Of a stretch of 51,035 nt of DNA, positions 34,928-43,640 are shown in pieces. Source of the stretch: Nitrospina sp. (lineage in GTDB: Bacteria; Nitrospinota; Nitrospinia; Nitrospinales; VA-1); contig NZYH01000043.1 in the NCBI GenBank assembly GCA_002697825.1, forward strand, positions 19,530 through 70,564. Reading direction: 5' to 3'. The position numbers were made by a program, and so were the translations under genes. Position 1 is the first letter of the stretch; each line of letters starts with the position of its first letter. The notes under the pieces are model-generated. The model saw only the letters and a list, made by a program, of their open reading frames with translations. It made no database searches and was not told where the DNA came from.

Positions 34928-35962
34928 ATGAATTGGAATGAGTGTCCTGTTCTAGTTACAGGTGGAGCGAGTTTTATCAGTAGTCATTTAGTTGATAATT
35001 TAGTTAATCAAGGAGCCACAGTTACGGTTGTGGATGACCTAAGTAATGGAAAAAAAGAAAATCTGAGTAAATCATGGGATTCTATTAAATTTGTTCAACA
35101 AGATTTAGAATATGTTTCAAAAAATGAAATGAAAAAACTTTTTGATGGAAATGAAATAGTATTTCATTTTGCTGCAGATCATGGAGGTAGAGGATACATA
35201 GATACACATCCTGCAGATGTATGTTCAAATTTTGCTATTGATCATCATGTATTTGATGCATGTAACAACTCAAGTGTTGAAAAAATTATTTTTTCTAGTT
35301 CTGCATGTGTATATCCAACAGAATTACAAAATGAAATTGGTTCAGATTATAAGTTAAAAGAAGAGGATTCGGATTGCGATAAACTAAATGGATTTCTTAG
35401 TGCAGATGTGGAATACGGATGGGCAAAATTAATGAGTGAAGTACAAATGAAATCATTTAACAAACAATATGGATTAAAAGGATGTCCTGTAAGATTTGTA
35501 ACAGCATATGGTCCAAGAGAAGATGTTACACATGCAATTATAGCATTAATTTACAAGGCAGTTGAAAAAATGGATCCATATCAAATATGGGGAAATGGAC
35601 AACAAGAAAGAGACTTTACATATGTAGAAGATATTGTTACAGGTTCAATTCTTGCAGCAGAAAAAATTTCAGATATGACACCGATTAACCTTGGAACAGG
35701 AGTTAGATACAAGATGATTGATGTTGTTAAAATGATATGTGAAGTTTTGGGTTGGGAACCAAAGGAATTTGATTTTGATACATCAAAACCAACAGGTGCA
35801 TTATCCCGTTCATTGGATAATTCACGTGCCAAACAATTATTGGGCTGGGAACCAAAATTTAGTCTTAAACAAGGATTGGAAAAGACAGTTGAATGGTTTG
35901 TTGAGAATCATAAGATAGAAGGTAAGGTAAACGAAGCATCATTACTCGATCATACTAACTAA
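34928..35962 (+). CDS. NAD-dependent epimerase (GDP-mannose 3,5-epimerase-like SDR)
   Basis: Extended SDR, 344 residues. Catalytic Tyr and Lys are in VEYGWAKLM, and SSSACVYP with AADHGGRGYIDTHP resembles GDP-mannose 3,5-epimerases and related enzymes, which insert a loop after the VYP segment as seen here. The NAD loop TGGASFISSHL has Ser in place of the second and third Gly of G-x2-G-x2-G, a degenerate but recognisable form. Start ATG is supported by the TATA box. The sulfatase-superfamily gene follows on the same strand after 41 bases. Substrate not certain. Confidence 0.85.
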   Translation: MNWNECPVLVTGGASFISSHLVDNLVNQGATVTVVDDLSNGKKENLSKSWDSIKFVQQDLEYVSKNEMKKLFDGNEIVFHFAADHGGRGYIDTHPADVCSNFAIDHHVFDACNNSSVEKIIFSSSACVYPTELQNEIGSDYKLKEEDSDCDKLNGFLSADVEYGWAKLMSEVQMKSFNKQYGLKGCPVRFVTAYGPREDVTHAIIALIYKAVEKMDPYQIWGNGQQERDFTYVEDIVTGSILAAEKISDMTPINLGTGVRYKMIDVVKMICEVLGWEPKEFDFDTSKPTGALSRSLDNSRAKQLLGWEPKFSLKQGLEKTVEWFVENHKIEGKVNEASLLDHTN

Positions 35963-36003
35963 TTATCAAAAAAATTCATTAGGGTTGAGTGTACAAGTAA
36001 TTT

Positions 36004-37353
36004 GTGGAAGAACCTAACATATTATTTTTGATTATTGATTCTTTCAGATCAGATAAATTTTTTCATAAAGAAAAAACTTCTGTAACACCAAATATTGATA
36101 AATTGATTCAACGTGGAGTATATTTTTCACAAACAATTAGCTCTGCTTCATCATCACTTCCAGCAATATCTAGCCTTTTAACAGGTAATTACCCATTTGA
36201 TTCATTTAAACAAAATGAAAAAAAATCTGAAATTGTAGAAAGTTCAATGTTTTTTTTAAAAGAATTAAAAAAAAGGAATTACGAAATGTATGGATTTATT
36301 CCAAAAATTTTAACTAATCTTTCTCTAGAAAAAATATTTGGGGATAATTTAGATTCTTATGATGATAATTCTACACTTTACGATGGAATCGGTGATGAAT
36401 TAATTGCCAAAATGAAAGAAAAGAAAGAAAAGAGTAAATGGTTTTGGTACATTCACTTAAATGATATTCATGGACCAGCGATTTTTCATAAAGATTTTCA
36501 ACATGAAGACTTTGAAGATGTTAATCTTGGAAAAAATCAATATGAACGAATGGTATCTTTAATGGATAAATGGTTAGGTAAGATTTTTGAAGAGATAGAT
36601 TTTGAGAAAACATTAGTTGTTATTTCTGCAGATCATGGTTCAGATGTAGGAGTATTTGATAAAGAGATGGATCGTTTAAATTTACAGATTCGAAATAAAA
36701 AGAAAATTCCAAAAGGAAAAGCATTTGATGTTAGTCATAAAATTATTTCAAGATCACCAGGATTTTTAAAACCAATGAGAAAGATTCTTTCAAAAAGTTA
36801 TACAAAGAGAAGAGAGAATATTATTGAAAATAGTCTTGAACCGGATTTAAAAAAACTTGAAAGTTTACAGTTATCACCATATAAAAAAAGAATAATGGAA
36901 AACATTATTCTAGGTAAGAGTCAGGTTTTTGATGAAAGATTTGTTATTCCTTTATTATTTACAGGATACGGAGTAAATGAGAATAAGATAATCGATAAAC
37001 AAGTAAGAAGTGTAGATATTTTTCCAACAGTTTTCAGTTTAGTTGGTTTTTCTTTTTATGAAAAAATACATGGTAGAACACTTTTTCCTTATTTTAATAA
37101 TGAGGATCTAGATGAATTACCTGCATATTTACAGAGTACAGAAAATTTTTCCGACGAAAAAACAGATACTAAAGTTATTGGAATTAGAACATCAGACTAC
37201 AAGTATTTTCGAGATAGAGATGATTGTATGAAAAATGTTCATCTTTATGATCTACATTCAGACCCATTAGAAGAAGAAAATATTTCAGAAAATAATAAGA
37301 ATAAAGTTAATGAAATGGAGAGATTACTTGCTGAAATTTCATTAGAGAATTAA
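36004..37353 (+). CDS. Sulfatase/alkaline-phosphatase-superfamily protein with Ser nucleophile
   Basis: A 449-residue soluble member: LFLIIDSFRSD (metal Asp12), TPNIDKL, the nucleophile region SSLPAISSLLTG, NDIHGP (His156), VVISADHG (Asp210, His211) and a C-terminal LYDLHSDPLEEEN typical of sulfatases. True sulfatases need C/S-x-P-x-R for formylglycine; here Ser51 is followed by Pro53 but the Arg position is Ile55, so the usual maturation signal is broken. It may be a phosphodiesterase or phosphotransferase instead. No signal peptide is seen. Start is GTG at 36004. Two sulfotransferase genes nearby make a sulfate link attractive but unproven. Confidence 0.85.
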   Translation: MEEPNILFLIIDSFRSDKFFHKEKTSVTPNIDKLIQRGVYFSQTISSASSSLPAISSLLTGNYPFDSFKQNEKKSEIVESSMFFLKELKKRNYEMYGFIPKILTNLSLEKIFGDNLDSYDDNSTLYDGIGDELIAKMKEKKEKSKWFWYIHLNDIHGPAIFHKDFQHEDFEDVNLGKNQYERMVSLMDKWLGKIFEEIDFEKTLVVISADHGSDVGVFDKEMDRLNLQIRNKKKIPKGKAFDVSHKIISRSPGFLKPMRKILSKSYTKRRENIIENSLEPDLKKLESLQLSPYKKRIMENIILGKSQVFDERFVIPLLFTGYGVNENKIIDKQVRSVDIFPTVFSLVGFSFYEKIHGRTLFPYFNNEDLDELPAYLQSTENFSDEKTDTKVIGIRTSDYKYFRDRDDCMKNVHLYDLHSDPLEEENISENNKNKVNEMERLLAEISLEN

Positions 37354-37354
37354 A

Positions 37355-37867
37355 TTACCACTTTCTATCAATATTTTTAAAAAATTGAAGATCCTTTTCA
37401 TTTCTAAATTTTCTTTGACTTGAAAACTCTTTGAGTTCATCTTGTAATTTTGTTAATTCATCCAATAATTCTTTTGGAATACTATCATCATTTGAATTTT
37501 TAATTATTTCAGCTAATTTTAGAGTCAAAATTAAAACTAGATCAGTGTTCACTAGTGTTCTCATAATGTACGGATTGGTTTCTACAAGAATATCAACTTC
37601 AGCTTTTCTTGCTTTTGTTCTTTTGTAATGTGCATAACCTATTGTAACAAGTAAAGGAATTCCAATTAAGACCGTTATAATTACATAAATTTCAAAAGTT
37701 GGAAAGACTGATTTGAGAACAGGGTAATTTTCTATTGCTAAATAAAATGTTACAGTTAGAGTGTTTATTGCTGCAAAAATAAATGCAAAGTATGTTGACC
37801 ATCCCATACGAAAATAAAACCAAGCACGAAACAAAGGATTTTTTTTAAATAATTCTTTATTTTTCAT
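37355..37867 (-). CDS. Two-helix membrane protein, tandem paralog 2
   Basis: A 170-residue protein with two membrane helices (about 22-46 and 58-80), a basic KRTKARKAEVD junction and a C-terminal coiled-coil-like tail (KELLDELTKLQDELKEF). I do not recognise its function. It is a clear paralog of the upstream neighbour at 37874, six bases away, sharing GWSTY, TLTVTFYL, YPVLKSVFPTFE and TKARKAEVD. The conserved cytosolic segment after the second helix suggests a protein- or lipid-binding role. It converges on the sulfatase-superfamily gene with one base between them. Confidence 0.8.
   Translation of the reverse strand: MKNKELFKKNPLFRAWFYFRMGWSTYFAFIFAAINTLTVTFYLAIENYPVLKSVFPTFEIYVIITVLIGIPLLVTIGYAHYKRTKARKAEVDILVETNPYIMRTLVNTDLVLILTLKLAEIIKNSNDDSIPKELLDELTKLQDELKEFSSQRKFRNEKDLQFFKNIDRKW
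37691..37728. repeat. 38-base direct repeat, copy 1 (in tandem membrane genes)
   Basis: A 38-base stretch identical to 38243-38280, at the same position of both tandem paralogs (offset 552 bases). Flanks differ at many sites, so this is the best-conserved block of the duplication, encoding the YPVLKSVFPTFE region. Confidence 0.85.
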
Positions 37868-37873
37868 GTATTA

Positions 37874-38419
37874 TCAACTCATCAACCTATGATCAGAATT
37901 TTTAGATTTTGGAAAGGTATCAATATGTTCTATAAATTTTGTATCATGTTTACTTAATAACTTTCTATCTTTGACAAATGATTGAATCTGGTTTAAAATC
38001 TCCAAATAATTATTTTTTTCTTGTTCGGTTATGTTGCCATCATAACGATGAAGGAATATGGAATAATATTTTAGATATAAGTTTAGAATCATATCTGAAT
38101 TAACTAGAGTTCGGAGTCTGTAAGGATCTGTTTCAAGTTCAATATCAACTTCGGCCTTTCTTGCTTTTGTTCGCTTGAAATGTCCATATCCTATTGCAAT
38201 AATTAGAGGAAATCCAATGGCAGAAAATACTGTAAGATATACTTCAAAAGTTGGAAAGACTGATTTGAGAACAGGGTAATCATCTATTATTAGATAAAAT
38301 GTTACAGTTAGAGTGGTTAATGCTGCAAAAATAAATGATAAGTATGTTGACCATCCAATACGAAAATAGTACCAAGATCTACTGAGTAAATCATCTTTTG
38401 ATTTCTTAATTTCATTCAT
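37874..38419 (-). CDS. Two-helix membrane protein, tandem paralog 1
   Basis: A 181-residue relative of the protein at 37355, with the same two helices, the same TKARKAEVD segment and an unrelated C-terminal tail (SKHDTKFIEHIDTFP). Function unknown. It is first of the pair on the minus strand; an AT-rich ATTGATATAATTG stretch 20-32 bases upstream may be the promoter. Neither copy resembles a known polysaccharide enzyme; they may be structural membrane partners or lineage-specific genes. Confidence 0.8.
   Translation of the reverse strand: MNEIKKSKDDLLSRSWYYFRIGWSTYLSFIFAALTTLTVTFYLIIDDYPVLKSVFPTFEVYLTVFSAIGFPLIIAIGYGHFKRTKARKAEVDIELETDPYRLRTLVNSDMILNLYLKYYSIFLHRYDGNITEQEKNNYLEILNQIQSFVKDRKLLSKHDTKFIEHIDTFPKSKNSDHRLMS
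38243..38280. repeat. 38-base direct repeat, copy 2
   Basis: Identical to 37691-37728; see that entry. The perfect identity inside otherwise diverged genes suggests strong constraint or local gene conversion. Confidence 0.85.
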
Positions 38420-38510
38420 GAATCTATCCTATGAATCAATTATATCAATATCACTATAAACATCTCAAAGAAGTAGAAGAATTTATTTGGTAAAAACCAG
38501 AACAAGTAGA

Positions 38511-39044
38511 ATGAAAATAGGGATTATTTCAGATACACATGATGATATACTCAATACGAACAAGGCAATCGACATTTTTTCTCAGAATAATGTATCAATT
38601 GTAATCCATGTAGGAGATTTTGTAGCACCGCCAGTAGTGACAGAATTTAAGAGATTATCTAAAGATGGTGTGAAAATTATTGGGGTACTAGGAAATAATG
38701 ATGGAGAAGAGCAAGGACTAAAAGAAGAATTTGAAGGAATTAATGGAGAATTGTTTAAGGAAATTGGAAAAATAAAGATTGACAATTTAAAATTTGGAAT
38801 TTATCATGGAACAGATGCCAAAAAAAGACAAAAAATGATCGATTCAAAAAAATTCGATGTTTGTATCTTTGGACATACACACCAAAAAGAAAATTATGTT
38901 GACGAGAAAACAGTAATTGTATTAAATCCTGGTACTGCACACTATCCAGTGAAAATGAACTATACTCATGATAGATACTTTGGTGAATCAACAATAATGA
39001 TCTTTGACACTAATGATAAGACGTGCCTAATTTATGATTTATAG
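38511..39044 (+). CDS. YfcE/MJ0936-type metallophosphoesterase
   Basis: Calcineurin-like phosphodiesterase of ~177 residues. MKIGIISDTHDD (Asp8, His10), HVGDF, GNNDGEE, YHGTD and FGHTHQK supply the two-metal site. The ATG at 38511 is chosen because it starts the first strand; an in-frame TTG eight codons upstream is less likely. Such enzymes hydrolyse phosphodiesters or phosphomonoesters with broad specificity; this one looks like a general housekeeping type more than a glycan enzyme. Confidence 0.9.
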   Translation: MKIGIISDTHDDILNTNKAIDIFSQNNVSIVIHVGDFVAPPVVTEFKRLSKDGVKIIGVLGNNDGEEQGLKEEFEGINGELFKEIGKIKIDNLKFGIYHGTDAKKRQKMIDSKKFDVCIFGHTHQKENYVDEKTVIVLNPGTAHYPVKMNYTHDRYFGESTIMIFDTNDKTCLIYDL

Positions 39045-39080
39045 GTAAAATTAATAAGAATAATTTTTTTATTGAAAATA

Positions 39081-39653
39081 ATGATAATCCTATCACAAAA
39101 TATAACAAATTATGACATTTCAACCTCCGAAGACAGTGTTTTACGAATTAATATGGCATGGTGTAATAGTATTTCAGAATTAGAGGAAAAATTAACAAAA
39201 AATAGTAATTCCAATTTTTTTATTGATCTTCCAATTGGAAGAATAAAACCACCAAATAACAGATATACTTTGGATGAAATGATTCCAATTTTGGAAAATA
39301 AGGAAAATGTAAAATTTTTTGCTGTATCAAATGTGGAATCAGCTGATGATCTCAAAGAATTTTTGGAAAAAGTCCCAGATAGAATAAGTATTGTTCCTAA
39401 AATTGAAAGTCCTAACGGTGTTCTAAATATTGACGAGATATGTACTGCTCTAAAATCAAAGGAAAAGGTTGTTATGCTAGATCACGATGATCTGTTTTCA
39501 AATATTCTTAAAAAGAAAGAGGACCCAGAATCATTTCAAGGTTATGTCAAAAAATTAATTGAGTATTGTGAAAAAAATAATGTTTCATTATTACGTACAG
39601 TAGGTGTAGTTTTTAGTGATGATGAGAAACGTACTACACAGTATATTAAATAA
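39081..39653 (+). CDS. HpcH/HpaI-aldolase / pyruvate-kinase-barrel-like protein, short
   Basis: A ~190-residue protein I recognise only in part. ISIVPKIESPNGVLNIDEIC resembles the K-x-E-x2-x-G-v-x-N-x-x-E-I strand of HpcH/HpaI and pyruvate-kinase-type barrels, and VVMLDHDDLFSNI follows where those enzymes bind metal. The start is ATG 39081; an in-frame TTG at 39072 is the alternative. It is shorter than the usual ~250 residues, so the barrel may be incomplete. It follows the phosphodiesterase gene by 36 bases and precedes sulfotransferase 2. Could be a pyruvyl- or lactate-type sugar modification enzyme, but this is a guess. Confidence 0.6.
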   Translation: MIILSQNITNYDISTSEDSVLRINMAWCNSISELEEKLTKNSNSNFFIDLPIGRIKPPNNRYTLDEMIPILENKENVKFFAVSNVESADDLKEFLEKVPDRISIVPKIESPNGVLNIDEICTALKSKEKVVMLDHDDLFSNILKKKEDPESFQGYVKKLIEYCEKNNVSLLRTVGVVFSDDEKRTTQYIK

Positions 39654-39679
39654 TTATTATACCAATAATATTTAGAAAA

Positions 39680-40531
39680 ATGAATCTACATAATACGATT
39701 AGAAAATGTTATCATTTATTTGTAAAGAGACATATTTTTGGTGTTACTTCTTCATCTAGAGTTTTACCAGATTTCATAATAATAGGCGCAAAACGATGTG
39801 GTACTACATCATTGTTTTCTTATCTTCCAGAACACCCTTCAATTGCAAGATCACATCATGATAATATGGGCTTTTTTAATGATAATTTTCATTTAGGTAT
39901 TAATTGGTACAAATCTTTTTTCCCAACTATCTCACAAAAGAGAAAAATTGAAAAACAATATGGAAAATTTTTGGCATTTGATGTAACAACTAGATATATG
40001 GAAACTAAGATCACTGCAGAGAATATAAAAAAAACTCAACCTGATGTAAAAATTATAGTTATGTTACGAAATCCTATTGACAGAGCTTATTCACAATATA
40101 ATATAACAGTGAAAGAAAAAACTGAAAAACTTGATTTTGATGAAGCAATAATTGAAGAAATGAAGAGATTAGAAACAGAAATTTCAGAAAAATACAGAGA
40201 TAGGTCACTTGAATTTCCAAAAGAACACAGACATTATATTAAAAAAAGTTTGTATGCTTTACAATTAAAACCATGGTTCGATATTTTTTCAAAAGAGAAA
40301 ATTCTTGTATTATCTACAGAAGAATTTAGAGATAATGAAGAGAATATTTACAGAAAAATATTTCAATTTTTAGATATAGCTGAAATTCAAATAAAAAATA
40401 AAGTGCATATGGAAAAAGGTGAATATTCACCTATGAATGGAAAAACACGCGATAAATTAAGAGAATTTTTCAAAATACATAATGAAGAACTTTTTGAACT
40501 AATTGGGAAAAAATTTGATTGGGAGAATTAA
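39680..40531 (+). CDS. PAPS-dependent sulfotransferase 2
   Basis: Paralog of the enzyme at 29935, 283 residues. The 5'-PAPS loop IIGAKRCGTTSLF is at about 34-46 and the 3'-PAPS motif MLRNPIDRAYSQY lies near residue 130. KKSLYALQLKPWFDIF and YSPMNGKTRDKL match positions in the first copy. It overlaps a convergent membrane hydrolase gene by four bases, reproducing the layout of sulfotransferase 1. Probably sulfates another position or residue of the glycan. Confidence 0.92.
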   Translation: MNLHNTIRKCYHLFVKRHIFGVTSSSRVLPDFIIIGAKRCGTTSLFSYLPEHPSIARSHHDNMGFFNDNFHLGINWYKSFFPTISQKRKIEKQYGKFLAFDVTTRYMETKITAENIKKTQPDVKIIVMLRNPIDRAYSQYNITVKEKTEKLDFDEAIIEEMKRLETEISEKYRDRSLEFPKEHRHYIKKSLYALQLKPWFDIFSKEKILVLSTEEFRDNEENIYRKIFQFLDIAEIQIKNKVHMEKGEYSPMNGKTRDKLREFFKIHNEELFELIGKKFDWEN

Positions 40532-41637
40532 GTAATTTTCTTTATAATAATATCAGATATAGAATTAGATATTTTATGTTGTTTATGAGTATCATCTATT
40601 AAAATATCAAAATTGCCAGAGTCAAATTTAGAAAAATATTTTTTCATAGAATCATCAAATAGATCTAAAGAGTTTACTGCAAAACAACATGTATCATATT
40701 TGTTAAAAATTTGAAAATGTTCTCTGCCATTTCCAGATGAACTCATTATGTAAAGTTCTAGGTAATTTGCTATAGAATAGAATTCTGGATGAAATTGTTC
40801 GTAATCACCTACATCATCTACTACAATTCTTAATGAGAGAGGTAATGAACCTGCTACGGAAAAGGATTTTGTGATTCGAGTATCTAATGCAGGATAAACG
40901 GTAGTTGTCCAACCTCCACCAGATATTCCAATCATGTGAAAATCATCAAATGAAAAATTTTCTGACAAGTAATTTAATGTGATGGAAATTGGTGTAAAGA
41001 AATAACTCAAACTGGAAAAGTTTTCTGATTCAAGAAGTACAAATTGATTATGTTTGAATAATTTAACTGAGCCAAGATTTTCAATCTCGATTACAGGTTG
41101 ATTATTTAATCCAATTAAAGGCATGGAAAAAGCAGCTACTGTGAAACCACTATCAAGAAATTTTTCAATAGTTGATTTTCCATTTACAAAACCACCAGAA
41201 TGACCTTGATGATAGATCATTACATTTCCATTACTTTTTTCAGGTAGGAAAACATAAACAATTGACGATAATTCATGTTCCATTTTTATTGTTAAACGAT
41301 CAATTTGTTTGAGATTAGAAAGATCACTAAATCTTTTATCAATAATATTTCTGTCAATAGTATTTGGTAACTCTTGTGGTAAAGAATTTGTTTTCCAAAT
41401 AAATTTGATTAGTTCTTTTCTTTTTTGTTCTATATCATTTGAGTTTTGAAGAGAAATTAAATTATTGATCTCAACCGGGTAAGAATTATAATCTAAATTA
41501 TAAGATCGTAATTCTAGTTCATCTTTTAAATTATTCAACTCAGAAAAAGGAAAAATTTTGTATAATCCAACATACAATCCTAAAAAGAAAATTATTACAA
41601 AAGAAACTAACAAGAAAATTATTAATATTCGATTCAT
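40528..41637 (-). CDS. Membrane-anchored alpha/beta hydrolase (Ser nucleophile intact)
   Basis: An N-terminal helix (residues ~4-26) anchors the catalytic domain, probably outside. NVMIYHQGHSGGF is the oxyanion-type loop; MIGISGGGWT gives nucleophile Ser239; DTHKQHKIS near the C-terminus may give the His. Its 369 residues match the paralog at 30797 in layout but the elbow keeps Ser. It converges on sulfotransferase 2 with a four-base overlap. An esterase acting on the exported glycan, for example removing acyl groups, is plausible. Confidence 0.82.
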   Translation of the reverse strand: MNRILIIFLLVSFVIIFFLGLYVGLYKIFPFSELNNLKDELELRSYNLDYNSYPVEINNLISLQNSNDIEQKRKELIKFIWKTNSLPQELPNTIDRNIIDKRFSDLSNLKQIDRLTIKMEHELSSIVYVFLPEKSNGNVMIYHQGHSGGFVNGKSTIEKFLDSGFTVAAFSMPLIGLNNQPVIEIENLGSVKLFKHNQFVLLESENFSSLSYFFTPISITLNYLSENFSFDDFHMIGISGGGWTTTVYPALDTRITKSFSVAGSLPLSLRIVVDDVGDYEQFHPEFYSIANYLELYIMSSSGNGREHFQIFNKYDTCCFAVNSLDLFDDSMKKYFSKFDSGNFDILIDDTHKQHKISNSISDIIIKKIT

Positions 41638-41743
41638 AGGAGAACTTTATTTCTATACATTTAAGCTATGCTGTGATATTTTCAGTATGGAAAAAAGAAA
41701 AATTTCTTATCAATTTAAATTAGTTATATTATAAAATAGAGTA

Positions 41744-42826
41744 TTGAGAGTTTTAATTGCATCAGGTGCTGGAGGAGGTACTTCTAAGAAAAGCATTGGG
41801 AAATATTTCCATTTAAAAGAATTTGGTGAAGCATTAAAAAAAATAGGACATGATTACAAATTAGTTAGAGAAGTCGATTATGCCAAAGGGTTTCCAAGTA
41901 GAAATCTTGGCGATTGGTTTTCTAAAAAAAAATTTAATGATTTAATTAATGATTATGATCCTGATGTAGTTTTTGTGGATAGGCAATCTCATTTTGGTTT
42001 AGAAACTATTAAAAAAAATATTCCTCTATTTGTTTATCTTAGAGGTCATTTCTGGATGGAACAAGAATGGGCAAAAAAAACAATATACAAAGGTCTACTA
42101 ATGCGTACTGTTTTAAATTTACGACAAAAAAATGCTGAAAAAGTTTTTCGTGAATGTCAAGGAATTTTTATGACAGCAGACTATTTGGAAGATGTCATTA
42201 AGGAACATATTCCTAATGCAAAAACATTTCATTTTCTTGAAGGATTAGATGCTTCAAGATGGTACCCTGCAAGAGGAATGACGTTGGAACATCCATGTGT
42301 AGGAATGTCTCATGATGCAAATTGGTGGGGTAAGACAAAGGAGATGTTGACATTGGATGAAGTTGTGAAAAAATTACCAGATGTGCATTTCTATTGGGTG
42401 GGAGATGGACAATATAAAAAACAGATTTTAGATAAACTTGAAAAATACAAAAATTTTCATTATTTAGGTTTTCTTTCCTATCCAGAAAAGATAAGAGAAT
42501 ATTTGACAGAAATTGATGTTTACGCATTACCTACTGGCATGGATACAACACCTCTATCATGTAGAGAAGCTATGGCTATGGAAAAACCAATCATAGCATC
42601 TAATGTTGGCGGTATTCCTGAAATGATTTATCATGAAAAAACTGGTCTACTTGTTAACGAAGGAGATCATGAAACATGGATTAATTCGATAAAATATTTA
42701 ATTGAAAATAAAGATGTTGCAACTAAACTAGGAAAACAATCTAGAGAATTACTTTCTGAGAAATTTAATTGGGATATAGTTGCAAGAAAATTTATTGCTG
42801 TTGCAGAAAAATATGTTAAAAAATAG
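41744..42826 (+). CDS. GT4-family glycosyltransferase A
   Basis: GT-B transferase of 360 residues. Donor-side motifs are WVGDGQYKKQIL, YALPTGMDTTPLSCREAMAM and KPIIASNVGGIPEM; the N-half has VFVDRQSHFGLE. Start is TTG at 41744, supported by an AATTTAAATTAG box 22-32 bases upstream and by alignment with the paralog at 49406. The two genes share PSR-x-x-x-W-F, the FVDR segment and IPEM/IPEL ends and bracket the uronic-acid genes. It ends two bases before the convergent dehydrogenase-like gene. Confidence 0.9.
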   Translation: MRVLIASGAGGGTSKKSIGKYFHLKEFGEALKKIGHDYKLVREVDYAKGFPSRNLGDWFSKKKFNDLINDYDPDVVFVDRQSHFGLETIKKNIPLFVYLRGHFWMEQEWAKKTIYKGLLMRTVLNLRQKNAEKVFRECQGIFMTADYLEDVIKEHIPNAKTFHFLEGLDASRWYPARGMTLEHPCVGMSHDANWWGKTKEMLTLDEVVKKLPDVHFYWVGDGQYKKQILDKLEKYKNFHYLGFLSYPEKIREYLTEIDVYALPTGMDTTPLSCREAMAMEKPIIASNVGGIPEMIYHEKTGLLVNEGDHETWINSIKYLIENKDVATKLGKQSRELLSEKFNWDIVARKFIAVAEKYVKK

Positions 42827-42828
42827 TA

Positions 42829-43626
42829 CTAAGTTTTCAGATATTTTTTATAGATTGATTTTGTGTTTTTGATTTTTTTACTATAAGAGGTATTCATTTC
42901 TTTAATTAGATTCAATGTTTGGTTATTAATTAGTTCTAAATTTGGAATTACACAATGCCCTCCAATATAACCAGGATACATTTTGGGTCTATTTCCTAAA
43001 CGTTTATGAATTTCATCTGAAAAAGTCCACATTTCATCGTAATTAACGTCAAAGTTTTTTGCTATAACATTAGTAATTTGTGAATAATTAATTAACCATC
43101 CAAGATATGATGTGTCACATAGAATTTTAGCTAATTCCAAGGTTTCAGGTTTTGTCATTTGTTTAGTCCTTATTCCAGAATTTTTCATTTTTTTGGAGAA
43201 AGTTTTGATTGCCCATTGTTTTTTTGGAGCAGAATTAGAGATTGCAAAGAATTTTGTATAATGTTTAAGATCTTTTAACATTCTTTTATGAACACCTCTA
43301 GTCGCACTAAAAATTATTGGGGAATTAATTTTTCTTTGAAGTCTCTCTGTTGTTCCAGGAGGAATTGTACTGTGAATTACAATACAATCAGGTTTGAATT
43401 TCTTGTTTAATTGAATTAAACTAGAGTCAAATTTTATAGTTACCGGAATTGCTACATGAAGGAAAGATGTTGGTAATTCACTAAGTTTTTGAAATTTATT
43501 TTTATTCATTAATTTTTCATTTAGATCATAACCCACAATATTTTCTTTTTTAGATAGGATTTTTAAAATTGGAAGACCGATTTCGCCTAATCCAGCAACA
43601 ATATCTTTTTTCATTATTATTTTCAT
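42829..43626 (-). CDS. Truncated UDP-glucose/ManNAc dehydrogenase-like protein
   Basis: A 265-residue protein covering the N-terminal Rossmann domain (VAGLGEIGLPILK) and central helical domain of UDP-sugar dehydrogenases, but lacking the ~130-residue C-terminal nucleotide-binding domain. The active-site region PGYIGGHCVIPN keeps Cys225, and ELAKILCD keeps the family Lys but has Asp where Asn is usual. IPPGTTERL corresponds to the STVPPGTT motif. Because the stop is clean and the reading frame intact, it is a stable short form. It may oxidise another sugar, or serve as a partner of the full-length enzyme at 44854. Confidence 0.78.
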   Translation of the reverse strand: MKIIMKKDIVAGLGEIGLPILKILSKKENIVGYDLNEKLMNKNKFQKLSELPTSFLHVAIPVTIKFDSSLIQLNKKFKPDCIVIHSTIPPGTTERLQRKINSPIIFSATRGVHKRMLKDLKHYTKFFAISNSAPKKQWAIKTFSKKMKNSGIRTKQMTKPETLELAKILCDTSYLGWLINYSQITNVIAKNFDVNYDEMWTFSDEIHKRLGNRPKMYPGYIGGHCVIPNLELINNQTLNLIKEMNTSYSKKIKNTKSIYKKYLKT

Positions 43627-43640
43627 TTTTGTATACTAAA

